Part shown: positions 1 through 6,968 of the stretch, piece by piece
How the letters are laid out: every line of letters starts with the position of its first letter
Numbering within the stretch: position 1 is the first letter of the stretch
Assembly: GCA_021816545.1 (NCBI GenBank)
Contig: JAKAXP010000013.1
Location: 1-19,114 of the forward strand
Length of the DNA: 19,114 nt
Source of the DNA: Bacteroidota bacterium
Lineage (GTDB): Bacteria > Bacteroidota > Bacteroidia > Bacteroidales > VadinHA17
Direction of reading: 5' to 3'
Program-made: the position numbers and the translations under genes
Notes under the pieces: model-generated
What the model saw: only the letters and a program-made list of their open reading frames with translations
What the model was told of the DNA's origin: nothing
The model's database searches: none

Positions 1-2
1 TT

Positions 3-179
3 CATTTTCCTCCTACTCGATTGATTCCCGGCACAGCCGGTATTATCCTTTATCAGCGGCATTTGGCAGCTTTTCAGATGACAAATATCAATATTACGGT
101 TGATAAGAAACACCTGTATATCAATCTAAATACACCTGGCACCGGGCATTGGGGTATCCATATTCCGGTATATTTGTGA
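3..179 (+). CDS. Possible C-terminal end of an upstream gene (5' end outside window)
   Basis: Frame 3 is open from the window edge to a TGA at 177-179, giving 58 codons that end 20 bases before the next gene. The translation ends in alternating polar and hydrophobic residues (around ITVDKKHLYINLNTPG and GHWGIHIPVYL), which reads like the last beta strands of an exported protein. I do not recognise a family. The frame could be open by chance, and a promoter-like element lies in its last codons, so this is a tentative call. Frame 2 is also open, but only to a TGA at 101-103. Confidence 0.35.
   Translation, partial: HFPPTRLIPGTAGIILYQRHLAAFQMTNINITVDKKHLYINLNTPGTGHWGIHIPVYL
149..176 (+). promoter_or_regulatory. 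Candidate Bacteroidota-type promoter for the cytochrome operon
   Basis: TATATTTG at 169-176 is an exact match to the Bacteroidota -7 consensus TAnnTTTG. A TTG at 149-151 sits 17 bases upstream, slightly closer than the usual -33 element. The next ATG is at 200, which would leave a short leader. The element overlaps the last codons of the possible upstream gene, so it could be coincidental. Confidence 0.4.
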
Positions 180-199
180 ATCATATAACAGCAAGTAAA

Positions 200-565
200 A
201 TGAAGCGAAAGGCATCGATAACAAGACTGGTAATGACCGTCCTGATAGTGGCAGGCGGTGCATTCCTCTCTTCGTGTGAGCAGTATTCCTGGGCAAAACA
301 GGAAATACCTCAGGAACTAACGGTGAGCTTCTCGGAAACCATTGCACCATTCTGTCAGGGCTGTCACGGCGCCTGGAGTACGGACAGGGTTTACGATAAG
401 CTTTCAGCAAATGTTGATACAGTCACTCCCGCATCAAGCAGGGTGCTGTCAATACATTCGTCAATAACGGCATTCGGATCCCAGATGCTGCAGGTTGATA
501 CTCTTTTAATAGCAGCTCCGGATGTAATAAAACTGTGGGCATCACAGGGAGCAGAAAAAAATTAG
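200..565 (+). CDS. Monoheme cytochrome c-like lipoprotein
   Basis: The predicted protein is 121 residues from the ATG at 200; an in-frame ATG at 149 would put 17 unlikely residues before the signal peptide. A positively charged start (MKRK), a hydrophobic stretch and a lipobox ending in LSSC place the lipid-modified cysteine at residue 26, so it should be a membrane-anchored lipoprotein exposed outside the cytoplasm. One haem-attachment motif, CQGCH, lies at residues 52-56. A methionine in GSQML, later in the chain, is a possible sixth ligand. The fold after the haem is short and not clearly a standard cytochrome c domain. It is the first gene of the electron-transfer cluster and is followed 20 bases later by a beta-barrel gene, suggesting that the two work together at the outer membrane. 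Haem binding is well supported; its electron partner is inferred. Confidence 0.75.
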   Translation: MKRKASITRLVMTVLIVAGGAFLSSCEQYSWAKQEIPQELTVSFSETIAPFCQGCHGAWSTDRVYDKLSANVDTVTPASSRVLSIHSSITAFGSQMLQVDTLLIAAPDVIKLWASQGAEKN

Positions 566-585
566 AATCCAGGAAACCCTAAATA

Positions 586-1431
586 ATGATCACCATGAAA
601 AAATTTGCCATATCAGTAATTCTGGCCCTTATTGCATTTCCGGCGTTCTGCCAGGAGAGTGAAGATTATCCGGTAAGGACATTTGAGACAAGTATTTTAA
701 TTGACAACCAAACTGTTGCCACTCCTTTCAAGGGGATGCTCGAGTTCGAGATCCATCACAGGTTCGGGACAGTCAACAATGCCCTTGATGACCTTTTCGG
801 GCTGTGGGCTCCGGCAAACATCCGCCTCGGGCTCAATTACGGCATAACCGACAGGCTGATGATAGCCGTAGGTACTGCCAAGAACTACAAGGCACAGGAC
901 CTTGCAGTAAAATTTGCAATTCTCCGGCAGACCTCGTCAGGTTCGGTTCCCATTTCACTCAGCTTCTACGGCAATATGGGAATTAACCTCCTGAATGAGA
1001 ATACTTTTGGTCCGGCACACGACTGGCGTGAAATACACCGCCTTTCATACTTCAACCAGTTGCTTATAGCCCGCAAATTCGGAGAGAAGCTCTCACTGCA
1101 GGTTGCGCCCACATTCATCTGGCTCAATGCCGTGGAGACAGGCTACAAGAATGCCAATTACGGGATTTCTGCCGGAGCAAGGTTCAATGTTACCGGTTCA
1201 CACAGCATAATTGCCGAGTATGACCAGCTCTTCAACAAGCAGGAGAATGAAGAATTCAATTCCAAGCCTCAGCTTGCGCTGGGATGGGAAATAGGTACCG
1301 CCACCCATGCATTCCAGATCTTCTTTGCCAACTATAAGGACATACTGGGACAGTACAACTTCGTATACAACAAGAACAGCATCGGTGACGGTAATTACCT
1401 GATCGGGCTGAATGTTACTGTCCGTTTCTAA
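586..1431 (+). CDS. DUF5777-like outer-membrane beta-barrel protein
   Basis: The protein is 281 residues from the ATG at 586, or 278 from the ATG at 595, which gives the cleaner signal peptide (MKKFAISVILALIAFPAFC). An AGGAAA at 571-576 is spaced better for the first start. After the signal, the sequence is rich in alternating aromatic and polar strands with a motif like FEIHHRFG near the N-terminus and repeated glycine-rich turns. It ends in VTVRF, with a C-terminal aromatic residue typical of BAM-inserted outer-membrane barrels. The pattern matches the Bacteroidota family I know as DUF5777, whose function is unknown. It has no haem motif. Its position between a lipoprotein cytochrome and a heptaheme cytochrome makes a porin-like electron conduit or a small-molecule pore for the same pathway worth considering, but this is inference. 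Confidence 0.78.
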   Translation: MITMKKFAISVILALIAFPAFCQESEDYPVRTFETSILIDNQTVATPFKGMLEFEIHHRFGTVNNALDDLFGLWAPANIRLGLNYGITDRLMIAVGTAKNYKAQDLAVKFAILRQTSSGSVPISLSFYGNMGINLLNENTFGPAHDWREIHRLSYFNQLLIARKFGEKLSLQVAPTFIWLNAVETGYKNANYGISAGARFNVTGSHSIIAEYDQLFNKQENEEFNSKPQLALGWEIGTATHAFQIFFANYKDILGQYNFVYNKNSIGDGNYLIGLNVTVRF

Positions 1432-1446
1432 CAGATTAAAGCTATT

Positions 1447-2454
1447 ATGATTTTCAGAAAGATTCCATTATTTGTTTTTATTCTGCCTCTCCTGGCCCCG
1501 CTGAATGTGGCGGGCCAGGACCAGGACACTGTCAAGCCAACACGCAGTGCGGCCAACAGCCTCTACGCTGAGGATAACGAACAGAACTGCCTGAAATGCC
1601 ATGGCAAGCTGGTCTATAGCATTACAGACACTGTGACCGGACTGTCACGCAAGGAACTGATGGCTGAACACAACTTTATCAGTCCTGATGCTTTTTATAA
1701 TTCAGTCCATTGGAGTTTCAACTGCCTCGACTGCCACAGCGAAGGATTCAAGCAGTTTCCGCATGCAATCGAGACCAGGTTTGAAACCGGATGGTCATGC
1801 CTTGACTGCCATGGTTATGACCCCACCTATGCCCAGTACAAGTTTGAGGAGATAGACGCTGAATACCAGAAAAGCATTCACTATACGGCAACTGACGGCG
1901 CCTTTACCTGCTGGCAGTGCCATGATGCACACTATTACACCCCCATGGCCAGGGAATCAGGCAGTCTGCGTGAAAATATTTCCAGGTCAAACGAGATGTG
2001 TCTTCACTGCCATGGTAACCCTGATATTATGGGACTGGTGACTGAAAAGGAACTTACCATGGTACTTCCGAAACATGAGTTCCTTCCTGACCCTGACAGG
2101 CATCTTGCAGCGGTCAGGTGCATTGACTGTCATACCCGTATGAGTGACAGCGTGCTCGTGGCACATGAGGTGATGGCTGCTGACAGCGCAGTGAGTTCCT
2201 GCGTTGACTGCCACAGCCAGAACTCAATCCTGATGGGTACCCTTTACAAGTACGTTTCAAAGGAGAGCCGTGACCAGGAAGGTTTCATTAACGGTGTCAT
2301 ATTCAGCAATGACTCTTACGTTATAGGTGCCAACAGAAGCAAGTTCATATCTCTGACAGGTATGATCGTCATAGGACTCGTCCTTATTGTAGCAGGGGTC
2401 CATACAGTATTCAGAATTTTAATCAGGCCAGTAAAGAAATATTATGAGCAGTAA
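1447..2454 (+). CDS. Heptaheme c-type cytochrome with C-terminal membrane anchor
   Basis: This 335-residue protein has an N-terminal signal peptide (hydrophobic residues 7-22, likely cleaved near VAG/Q) and seven CxxCH haem motifs, at residues 48-52, 93-97, 118-122, 155-159, 185-189, 225-229 and 252-256. Additional histidines between them (75, 88, 106, 145, 162, 210, 219, 240) can supply bis-histidine ligation. One transmembrane helix lies at about 301-325, followed by a basic tail, which places the haem domain in the periplasm. The gene overlaps the following cytochrome b gene by 11 bases, a sign of translational coupling and a stoichiometric complex. The likely role is to move electrons between the quinone-reactive membrane subunits encoded next and periplasmic or outer-membrane acceptors or donors. 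I see no sign of a catalytic haem with an altered motif, so it is probably an electron carrier, not a reductase. Confidence 0.88.
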   Translation: MIFRKIPLFVFILPLLAPLNVAGQDQDTVKPTRSAANSLYAEDNEQNCLKCHGKLVYSITDTVTGLSRKELMAEHNFISPDAFYNSVHWSFNCLDCHSEGFKQFPHAIETRFETGWSCLDCHGYDPTYAQYKFEEIDAEYQKSIHYTATDGAFTCWQCHDAHYYTPMARESGSLRENISRSNEMCLHCHGNPDIMGLVTEKELTMVLPKHEFLPDPDRHLAAVRCIDCHTRMSDSVLVAHEVMAADSAVSSCVDCHSQNSILMGTLYKYVSKESRDQEGFINGVIFSNDSYVIGANRSKFISLTGMIVIGLVLIVAGVHTVFRILIRPVKKYYEQ

Positions 2455-3064
2455 CTTTTATCACTACCCGGTATGGGTCAGGATCTGGCATGCCACAAAT
2501 GCGGTCTTGTGCCTTTTCCTTATCGTTACCGGATTCAGCATGCTTTATTCAAACCCTGACAACGCCCTTGTGGTTAAGTTCCAGAGAGCAGTTGCCATAC
2601 ACAATGTTTGCGGCGTTCTTCTGACGGTCAGTTATACAATGTTTCTTTTCGGCAATCTTTTCACAACGAACGGAAGGCACTATTTGATCAGGCTGAAAGG
2701 TCTTGGTCAGAGACTTTGGGCACAGGGATACTACTATGCTTACGGGTACTTCAAGGGTGAAAAGGCTCCTTTCCCGGTTGACCGTGAAAGGAAGTTCAAT
2801 CCTCTTCAGCAGGTTTCCTATATAGGCGTGATGTATTTTGTTCTCCCGATGCTTTTTGTTACAGGATGGGCCCTGATGTTCCCGGAATTCATCCTAAAGA
2901 AATTTCTTGGTGTCAGCGGAATCTTCCTCACAGACCAGTTTCACGTTGTGCTCGGATTCCTGACTGTAATATTTCTGTTTGTGCACCTGTATGTCAGCAC
3001 GATGGGCAAATCACCCGTCAGCAACTTCAGGAGCATTGTCACCGGCTGGCAGGAAAGCCACTGA
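2444..3064 (+). CDS. Membrane cytochrome b subunit (cytochrome b561 / FdnI-HydC type)
   Basis: This 206-residue integral membrane protein has four likely helices, at about 16-36, 50-72, 124-146 and 165-186. Histidines that can ligate two b haems are H16 (WVRIWHATNA), H53, H167 and H181 (LFVHLYV), the usual arrangement for the di-haem b subunits of formate dehydrogenase, hydrogenase and thiosulfate reductase. It starts inside the last codons of the heptaheme cytochrome gene, so the two are almost certainly made together. In the family, this subunit exchanges electrons with menaquinone on one side and a periplasmic partner on the other; here the obvious partner is the heptaheme protein. This pair resembles Geobacter CbcL, in which a multiheme c domain and a b-type domain are fused in one chain. 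A 66-base gap follows before the iron-sulfur gene. Confidence 0.85.
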   Translation: MSSNFYHYPVWVRIWHATNAVLCLFLIVTGFSMLYSNPDNALVVKFQRAVAIHNVCGVLLTVSYTMFLFGNLFTTNGRHYLIRLKGLGQRLWAQGYYYAYGYFKGEKAPFPVDRERKFNPLQQVSYIGVMYFVLPMLFVTGWALMFPEFILKKFLGVSGIFLTDQFHVVLGFLTVIFLFVHLYVSTMGKSPVSNFRSIVTGWQESH

Positions 3065-3130
3065 TCAGACCTGTTATCCGGGCTCTGTCCCGTCGCTTAC
3101 CGGGTCTGTGACAAACACTGATTTAAATGT

Positions 3131-4108
3131 ATGCATATGGAAAGAAAAATTAAAGATTCTTCATCCCGCAGAAAATTTATCAGGAAGTTTGGCCTGAGCC
3201 TGGGTTCAGTTGCCGTTGCAGGCACAGCGATGGCTACCGGTGATTCTTCTTCGGATGAATCAGGTGAAAAGGTGATGCTGCTTTCGGCTGACGGTAAACT
3301 GGTGGAGGTTGACCGGGCCTCAATCAGGATGGCAAAAGCGGAGACCAGGGAACAAATAAAAAAGTCACATAAGGGAATCCCTGACAGGAAGTTTGTCATG
3401 GTGATTGACCTTTCAAAGTGCAAAAATGCACGCAAGTGTGTCGATGCCTGCCAGGAGGGACACATGCTCCCGAAGGACCATGAGTGGATAAAGATACAGT
3501 TGCTGCAGGATTCTGAACTGACTGCAAGGTACTGGTTCCCGAAACCATGTTACCACTGTGACAGTCCCCTGTGCGTCAGCGTATGCCCAGTCGGAGCCAC
3601 ATACAAACGCGAAGACGGTATCGTCCTGGTAGACAACAAGAGATGCATAGGCTGCAAGTTTTGCATGACCGCCTGTCCCTATTCGGCACGTGTCTTTAAC
3701 TGGAAGGATCCGGGGGTAGAGGTGCCGAAGGATCATGTGTATGACCCTGAACTGAATATCCCGCCAGTGGAAGGTACTGTAGGCAAGTGCGTCTTCTGTG
3801 CTGACAGGCTCAGGAACAATGAACTGCCCAGGTGCGTGAAGGCCTGTCCAATGGGTGTTATCTATTTCGGTGACCTGAATGAGGATGCAGTGACCAACGG
3901 GGTCGAGACACTCCGCTTCTCATCCCTGATGGTTGACAGGCACGGATACAGGCATATGGAAGAACTTGGCACCATGCCGAGCGTCTATTACCTGCCCGCG
4001 GTTAACCGCATGTACCCTGTGGAGATCGGATTGGAAGACCTCGATGAGTCAATATCTGACAGGTACAAGCCCATTGAAAATAAGAAACCGGCAAAATCTG
4101 AGAAATGA
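3131..4108 (+). CDS. Tat-exported HybA/DmsB-like ferredoxin subunit (four Fe-S cluster motifs)
   Basis: This 325-residue protein begins with a twin-arginine signal: S12-R-R-K-F-I, then a mildly hydrophobic stretch ending AGTAMATG near residue 37. It should therefore be exported folded and act in the periplasm. Four cysteine groups follow. Group I is C97, C103, C107; group II C140, C143, C148, C152; group III C172, C175, C178, C182; group IV C220, C223, C235, C239. This is the order found in HybA, DmsB, NrfC and PsrB. Group I lacks one cysteine: Ala100 occupies the second position. There is no C-terminal membrane helix, unlike E. coli HybA. The stop codon overlaps the start of the NrfD-like gene (ATGA), so the pair forms the classic Fe-S/NrfD module. 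It probably wires quinone chemistry in NrfD to the haems of the neighbouring cytochromes. Starts at 3131 and 3137 are both possible. Confidence 0.88.
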   Translation: MHMERKIKDSSSRRKFIRKFGLSLGSVAVAGTAMATGDSSSDESGEKVMLLSADGKLVEVDRASIRMAKAETREQIKKSHKGIPDRKFVMVIDLSKCKNARKCVDACQEGHMLPKDHEWIKIQLLQDSELTARYWFPKPCYHCDSPLCVSVCPVGATYKREDGIVLVDNKRCIGCKFCMTACPYSARVFNWKDPGVEVPKDHVYDPELNIPPVEGTVGKCVFCADRLRNNELPRCVKACPMGVIYFGDLNEDAVTNGVETLRFSSLMVDRHGYRHMEELGTMPSVYYLPAVNRMYPVEIGLEDLDESISDRYKPIENKKPAKSEK

Positions 4109-5415
4109 ACAGCGACAAAAGATCGGAACTGCTCAGGGACCTGACCCCTGAGATTGAAAAGACAGGCCGAAGCTGGTATGTCGTTTTCGGAATCCTTCTT
4201 CTGGTTTTCATAACCGGCATTTACGGGTTGATCCAACAGATTGACAAGGGTCACATTGTGACCGGCATGAGAGACAATGTGGTATGGGGTGTTTATATTG
4301 TAAATTTCATCTTTTTCATGGGGCTGAGCTATGCCGGTGCCCTTGTATCAGGAACACTTCATCTGTTCAAAACATCATGGAGAGCCCCCGTAATCAGGCT
4401 TGCAGAGCTTATTACGGTAATCTCACTTGCTATAGGGCCTTTCTTTATATTCTTCTGCGTCGGACGGCTTGAAAGAATACCGTATATCCTTGCATTTCCG
4501 CGTATCCAGTCACCTATTGTATGGGACGTAATTGCAATTCTTACCGATGTGTTCGGCGCTGCAATCTTCCTCTATGTGTCATTCATTGAAGACTTTGCCA
4601 TCCTCAGGGACGCTGAAAACCTGCAGATTGCACCATGGAAAAAGAAGATGTTCAGGATTCTGTCACTTGGTTATACAGGCACCCCGAAGCAGAAGAAGAT
4701 CCTTACATTTTCAAGAAACGTGATGGCTACAATGATAATCGCTATTGCCATCATCGTATACTCTGTACTGGCATGGATTTTCGGAGTCACACTCCAGCCC
4801 GGCTGGCACAGCACTATCTTCGGACCTTACTTCGTGATAGCCGCAGTCTTTTCTGGTGTCGGACTCCTTATAATACTGATGGCAATATTCAGGAAGATCT
4901 ACCACCTCGAAAAATACATCACACTGAAGCATTTCGTCAATCTGGGAATTGTACTCTTTGTGATTGCAGCATTTTTCGGATACTTTACATTCAGTGACTA
5001 CCTGACCAAATGGTACGGCTCGGTTAAGATGGACAAGATCTTGATTGATAAGTTGTTTACTGAGTTCAGGACTTACTTCATCTTCGCAAACTATATCGGA
5101 ATCCTCACGCCGATTTTTATAATCGCCATTCCGAAACTGCGTACAATCAGGAATATTACCATAGCCGCAGTAATTGCCCTCCTGGCTCTCTGGGTCAACC
5201 GGTACATAATCATTGTTCCAACCCTTGAGACGCCATTCATTCCAATCCAGGATACAAGGCACGACTGGCTGTTCTACTCTCCAACATGGGTGGAGTGGTC
5301 ACTTACAGCAGCCGGGGTTGCCGTCTTTGGAATGCTGTTCATGATCGTCTCAAAACTTGCCCCCATAGTCTCGATTTCAGAGCTTGAAGAGGCTGACGAA
5401 AAGAATGCTGAATAA
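4105..5415 (+). CDS. NrfD/HybB/PsrC-family quinone-reactive membrane subunit
   Basis: This 436-residue polytopic membrane protein has about ten hydrophobic helices. Family features include the WGVYIVNFIFFMGLSYAG stretch in the second helix, a WRAPVIRLAE loop, a CVGRLER segment and the WHSTIFGPYFVIAAVFSG stretch, which recalls ActC of Alternative Complex III and QrcD. NrfD-family proteins bind menaquinol or menaquinone without haem and pass electrons to an attached Fe-S subunit; some members may move protons. The start overlaps the stop of the Fe-S gene by four bases (ATGA). A soluble N-terminal segment of about 20 residues and an acidic C-terminal tail are probably cytoplasmic. With the cytochrome b subunit two genes upstream, this gives the cluster two potential quinone sites. 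The direction of electron flow cannot be read from the sequence. Confidence 0.88.
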   Translation: MNSDKRSELLRDLTPEIEKTGRSWYVVFGILLLVFITGIYGLIQQIDKGHIVTGMRDNVVWGVYIVNFIFFMGLSYAGALVSGTLHLFKTSWRAPVIRLAELITVISLAIGPFFIFFCVGRLERIPYILAFPRIQSPIVWDVIAILTDVFGAAIFLYVSFIEDFAILRDAENLQIAPWKKKMFRILSLGYTGTPKQKKILTFSRNVMATMIIAIAIIVYSVLAWIFGVTLQPGWHSTIFGPYFVIAAVFSGVGLLIILMAIFRKIYHLEKYITLKHFVNLGIVLFVIAAFFGYFTFSDYLTKWYGSVKMDKILIDKLFTEFRTYFIFANYIGILTPIFIIAIPKLRTIRNITIAAVIALLALWVNRYIIIVPTLETPFIPIQDTRHDWLFYSPTWVEWSLTAAGVAVFGMLFMIVSKLAPIVSISELEEADEKNAE

Positions 5416-5433
5416 CCTAAAATCAACAGTATC

Positions 5434-6300
5434 ATGAACAAGGTTCCTCTGAAACAGACCCTCATCACCCTCCTGATAATCCTGGGAACTGTCAGCAATG
5501 CTTCTGCTTTTCCGGTTCAGGAAACGAAGATCAGTCCTTACATGCTCTTTACCTACCTGAAGGACTCCGATTCAAGGAAAATCCTGCAGGTTAAAATGAC
5601 CAATATTACACAGACCGGTGAAAAGCCGCTGCCCGGCCTCAGGATAGGCTTTTACAATAATGAAAACCTCCTGGAAGAGGTTATTACTGATGCATCAGGA
5701 AACGCTGCCCATATAATCAGCGATAGCACGATCCTTCTCAAAGCCGATGACGGATCGTGGTTTTTCACAGCTGTATTTGACGGCGACAGCATTACCGATG
5801 CCACTTCTGGTGAACTAAGTATTCTCGATGTTGATATTGAGATGAAGCTGACAGAAGAGGATGGGGAAAGAATAGTTACATTATCTGCAACCGCTCCGGG
5901 TGCTGACGGTCCGGTGCCAGTAAAAGGAGAGGAGATCGGCGTATATGTTCCGAGGATGTTCAGTCTGCTTCCTGTAAGTACGGGTTTACTTGACGAAAAC
6001 GGATTCTTCAGAGCAAAATTTCCCGAGAACATTCCCGGGGACAGCCTCGGAAACCTTACGGTTATCGGCAGATTCAATGAAAACTACTTTTACGGAAGCG
6101 TTGAGAAGAGGGAGGTTACTGCCTGGGGTACAAGGGCGGAGAAGTCATCACCTGTTTACAGGAGCCTTTGGTCTACGCTGGCTCCGAAGTGGATGGTTGT
6201 GACCCTGGCCATTATGCTGCTTGGTGTGTGGGGCCATTATACACTGGTTGTCATCAACCTGATCAGAATAAAAAAGGAGAGCCGGAAAAAGAAGGATTAA
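5434..6300 (+). CDS. Unrecognised exported protein: two beta-sandwich-like domains and a C-terminal membrane anchor
   Basis: I do not recognise this 288-residue protein. It has a signal peptide (hydrophobic residues 9-20, probable cleavage after NASA at residue 25), then two consecutive segments rich in beta-strand patterns. Each has turns of the type DASGNA or DENGFF that are common in bacterial Ig-like or transthyretin-like folds. A single transmembrane helix spans about 253-275 and is followed by a very basic tail (KKESRKKKD), giving a periplasmic domain and a short cytoplasmic end. No cysteine and no haem motif are visible. It starts 18 bases after the NrfD-like gene and so probably belongs to the same transcript. 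It may be an accessory subunit that stabilises the membrane complex or docks it to periplasmic or outer-membrane partners; this is inferred from position only. Confidence 0.7.
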   Translation: MNKVPLKQTLITLLIILGTVSNASAFPVQETKISPYMLFTYLKDSDSRKILQVKMTNITQTGEKPLPGLRIGFYNNENLLEEVITDASGNAAHIISDSTILLKADDGSWFFTAVFDGDSITDATSGELSILDVDIEMKLTEEDGERIVTLSATAPGADGPVPVKGEEIGVYVPRMFSLLPVSTGLLDENGFFRAKFPENIPGDSLGNLTVIGRFNENYFYGSVEKREVTAWGTRAEKSSPVYRSLWSTLAPKWMVVTLAIMLLGVWGHYTLVVINLIRIKKESRKKKD

Positions 6301-6364
6301 TTAAACCCTTCTCTGTTTTGGCATGAAATATGATTAATTTAAGTGAAATTAAAAAAGTAAGATT

Positions 6365-6772
6365 ATGAAGTTGAAAGTTTTGTTTGTTGGTACTGTTTTG
6401 CTGGCTTTTGGTTTGACACAGGTTGTGGACGCCCAGCAGAAAAAGGGAGAAGCCTGGGTTATCCCGGCTGAGTACAAGAAGATGGCCAACCCGGTAGCAA
6501 AGGATGATGCATCAGTTAACGCAGGCAAGGTATCATTTGCCAAGAACTGTGCCTCATGCCATGGCAAGACCGGCCTCGGCGACGGTCCCAAGGGAAGGAT
6601 GTGCAAGACATTCCCGGGCGATTTCTCAGGTGCTGCCTTCCAGGGTTACACCGATGGTGAAATGTTCTATCAGACCAAGCAGGGAAGAGGCGAAATGCCG
6701 GCCTATGACAAGAAAATTCCAGATACCGAGATCTGGAGCATTATCAACTACATGAGGACTCTGAAGAAGTAA
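6365..6772 (+). CDS. Small soluble monoheme cytochrome c
   Basis: The 135-residue protein has a signal peptide cleaved after VDA (residue 23). A class I cytochrome c domain follows, with CASCH at residues 62-66 and a conserved GLGDGPKG loop. A GEMPAY motif puts the axial methionine at 111, and a C-terminal helix (EIWSIINYMRTL) packs against the haem. This is the c6/CcoP-like type found as an electron shuttle or as a domain of oxidases and reductases. It is separated from the operon upstream by 64 AT-rich bases, so it may be read through or have its own promoter. The first of three tandem terminators begins about 20 bases after its stop. It is a natural candidate for the periplasmic electron shuttle between the membrane complex and a partner. 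An extra cysteine (residue 80) is unusual and unexplained. Confidence 0.88.
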   Translation: MKLKVLFVGTVLLAFGLTQVVDAQQKKGEAWVIPAEYKKMANPVAKDDASVNAGKVSFAKNCASCHGKTGLGDGPKGRMCKTFPGDFSGAAFQGYTDGEMFYQTKQGRGEMPAYDKKIPDTEIWSIINYMRTLKK

Positions 6773-6790
6773 TTTCGTCAGGAGCAAATA

Positions 6791-6825
6791 AAAAAAAGCT
6801 GTCTGCATGCCGGGCAGCTTTTTTT
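6791..6825. terminator. Bidirectional Rho-independent terminator, repeat copy 1
   Basis: A 9-bp stem (6797-6805 with 6811-6819, including two G-T pairs) encloses a 5-base loop. Seven A bases precede it and seven T bases follow, so the structure can stop transcription from either strand. It begins about 20 bases after the stop of the small cytochrome c gene. Confidence 0.85.
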
Positions 6826-6853
6826 GTTCCTGCACATTCTCCTTGAATCAAAT

Positions 6854-6888
6854 AAAAATAGCTGTCCGCATTGGCGGGCAGCTCTTTT
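6854..6888. terminator. Terminator hairpin, repeat copy 2
   Basis: A 10-bp stem (6860-6869 with 6874-6883, one G-T pair) has a 4-base ATTG loop. The following tract is CTTTTGG, weaker than in copy 1, so plus-strand termination may be less efficient here. Confidence 0.7.
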
Positions 6889-6916
6889 GGTTCCTGCACA
6901 ATCCCCGGGAGGCAAA

Positions 6917-6955
6917 TAAAAAAAGCTGTCCGCATTGGCGGGCAGCTTTCTTTAT
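6917..6955. terminator. Bidirectional terminator hairpin, repeat copy 3
   Basis: The stem and loop are the same as in copy 2, at 6924-6933 and 6938-6947. A-rich bases precede it (AAATAAAAAAA) and TTTCTTTATT follows. On the minus strand the A-tract becomes the U-tract, so this copy should end the hexaheme cytochrome transcript about 20 to 50 bases after its stop codon. Confidence 0.8.
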
Positions 6956-6968
6956 TCCTGTACAATCC

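Noticed and set aside
86..105. FNR-like site upstream of the operon (ATCAA ... TTGAT)
   Set aside because: The half-sites point outward and are 8 bases apart, which does not match TTGAT-N4-ATCAA.
126..410. Minus-strand open frame of 94 codons over the first cytochrome gene
   Set aside because: It is antisense to a lipoprotein with a haem motif, lacks a signal or known motif and has unusual composition.
1447..2454. Nitrite or tetrathionate reductase (catalytic multiheme enzyme)
   Set aside because: All seven haem motifs are standard CxxCH, there is no CxxCK or eighth haem, and the protein has a membrane anchor typical of electron carriers.
3066..3108. Inverted repeat CAGACC/GGTCTG in the gap between cytochrome b and Fe-S genes
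   Set aside because: Arms are only 6 bases with a 31-base loop and there is no T-tract; too weak to call a terminator or processing site.
4711..5262. Minus-strand open frame of 183 codons
   Set aside because: It lies entirely antisense to the NrfD-like membrane gene; long antisense frames are common opposite hydrophobic proteins.
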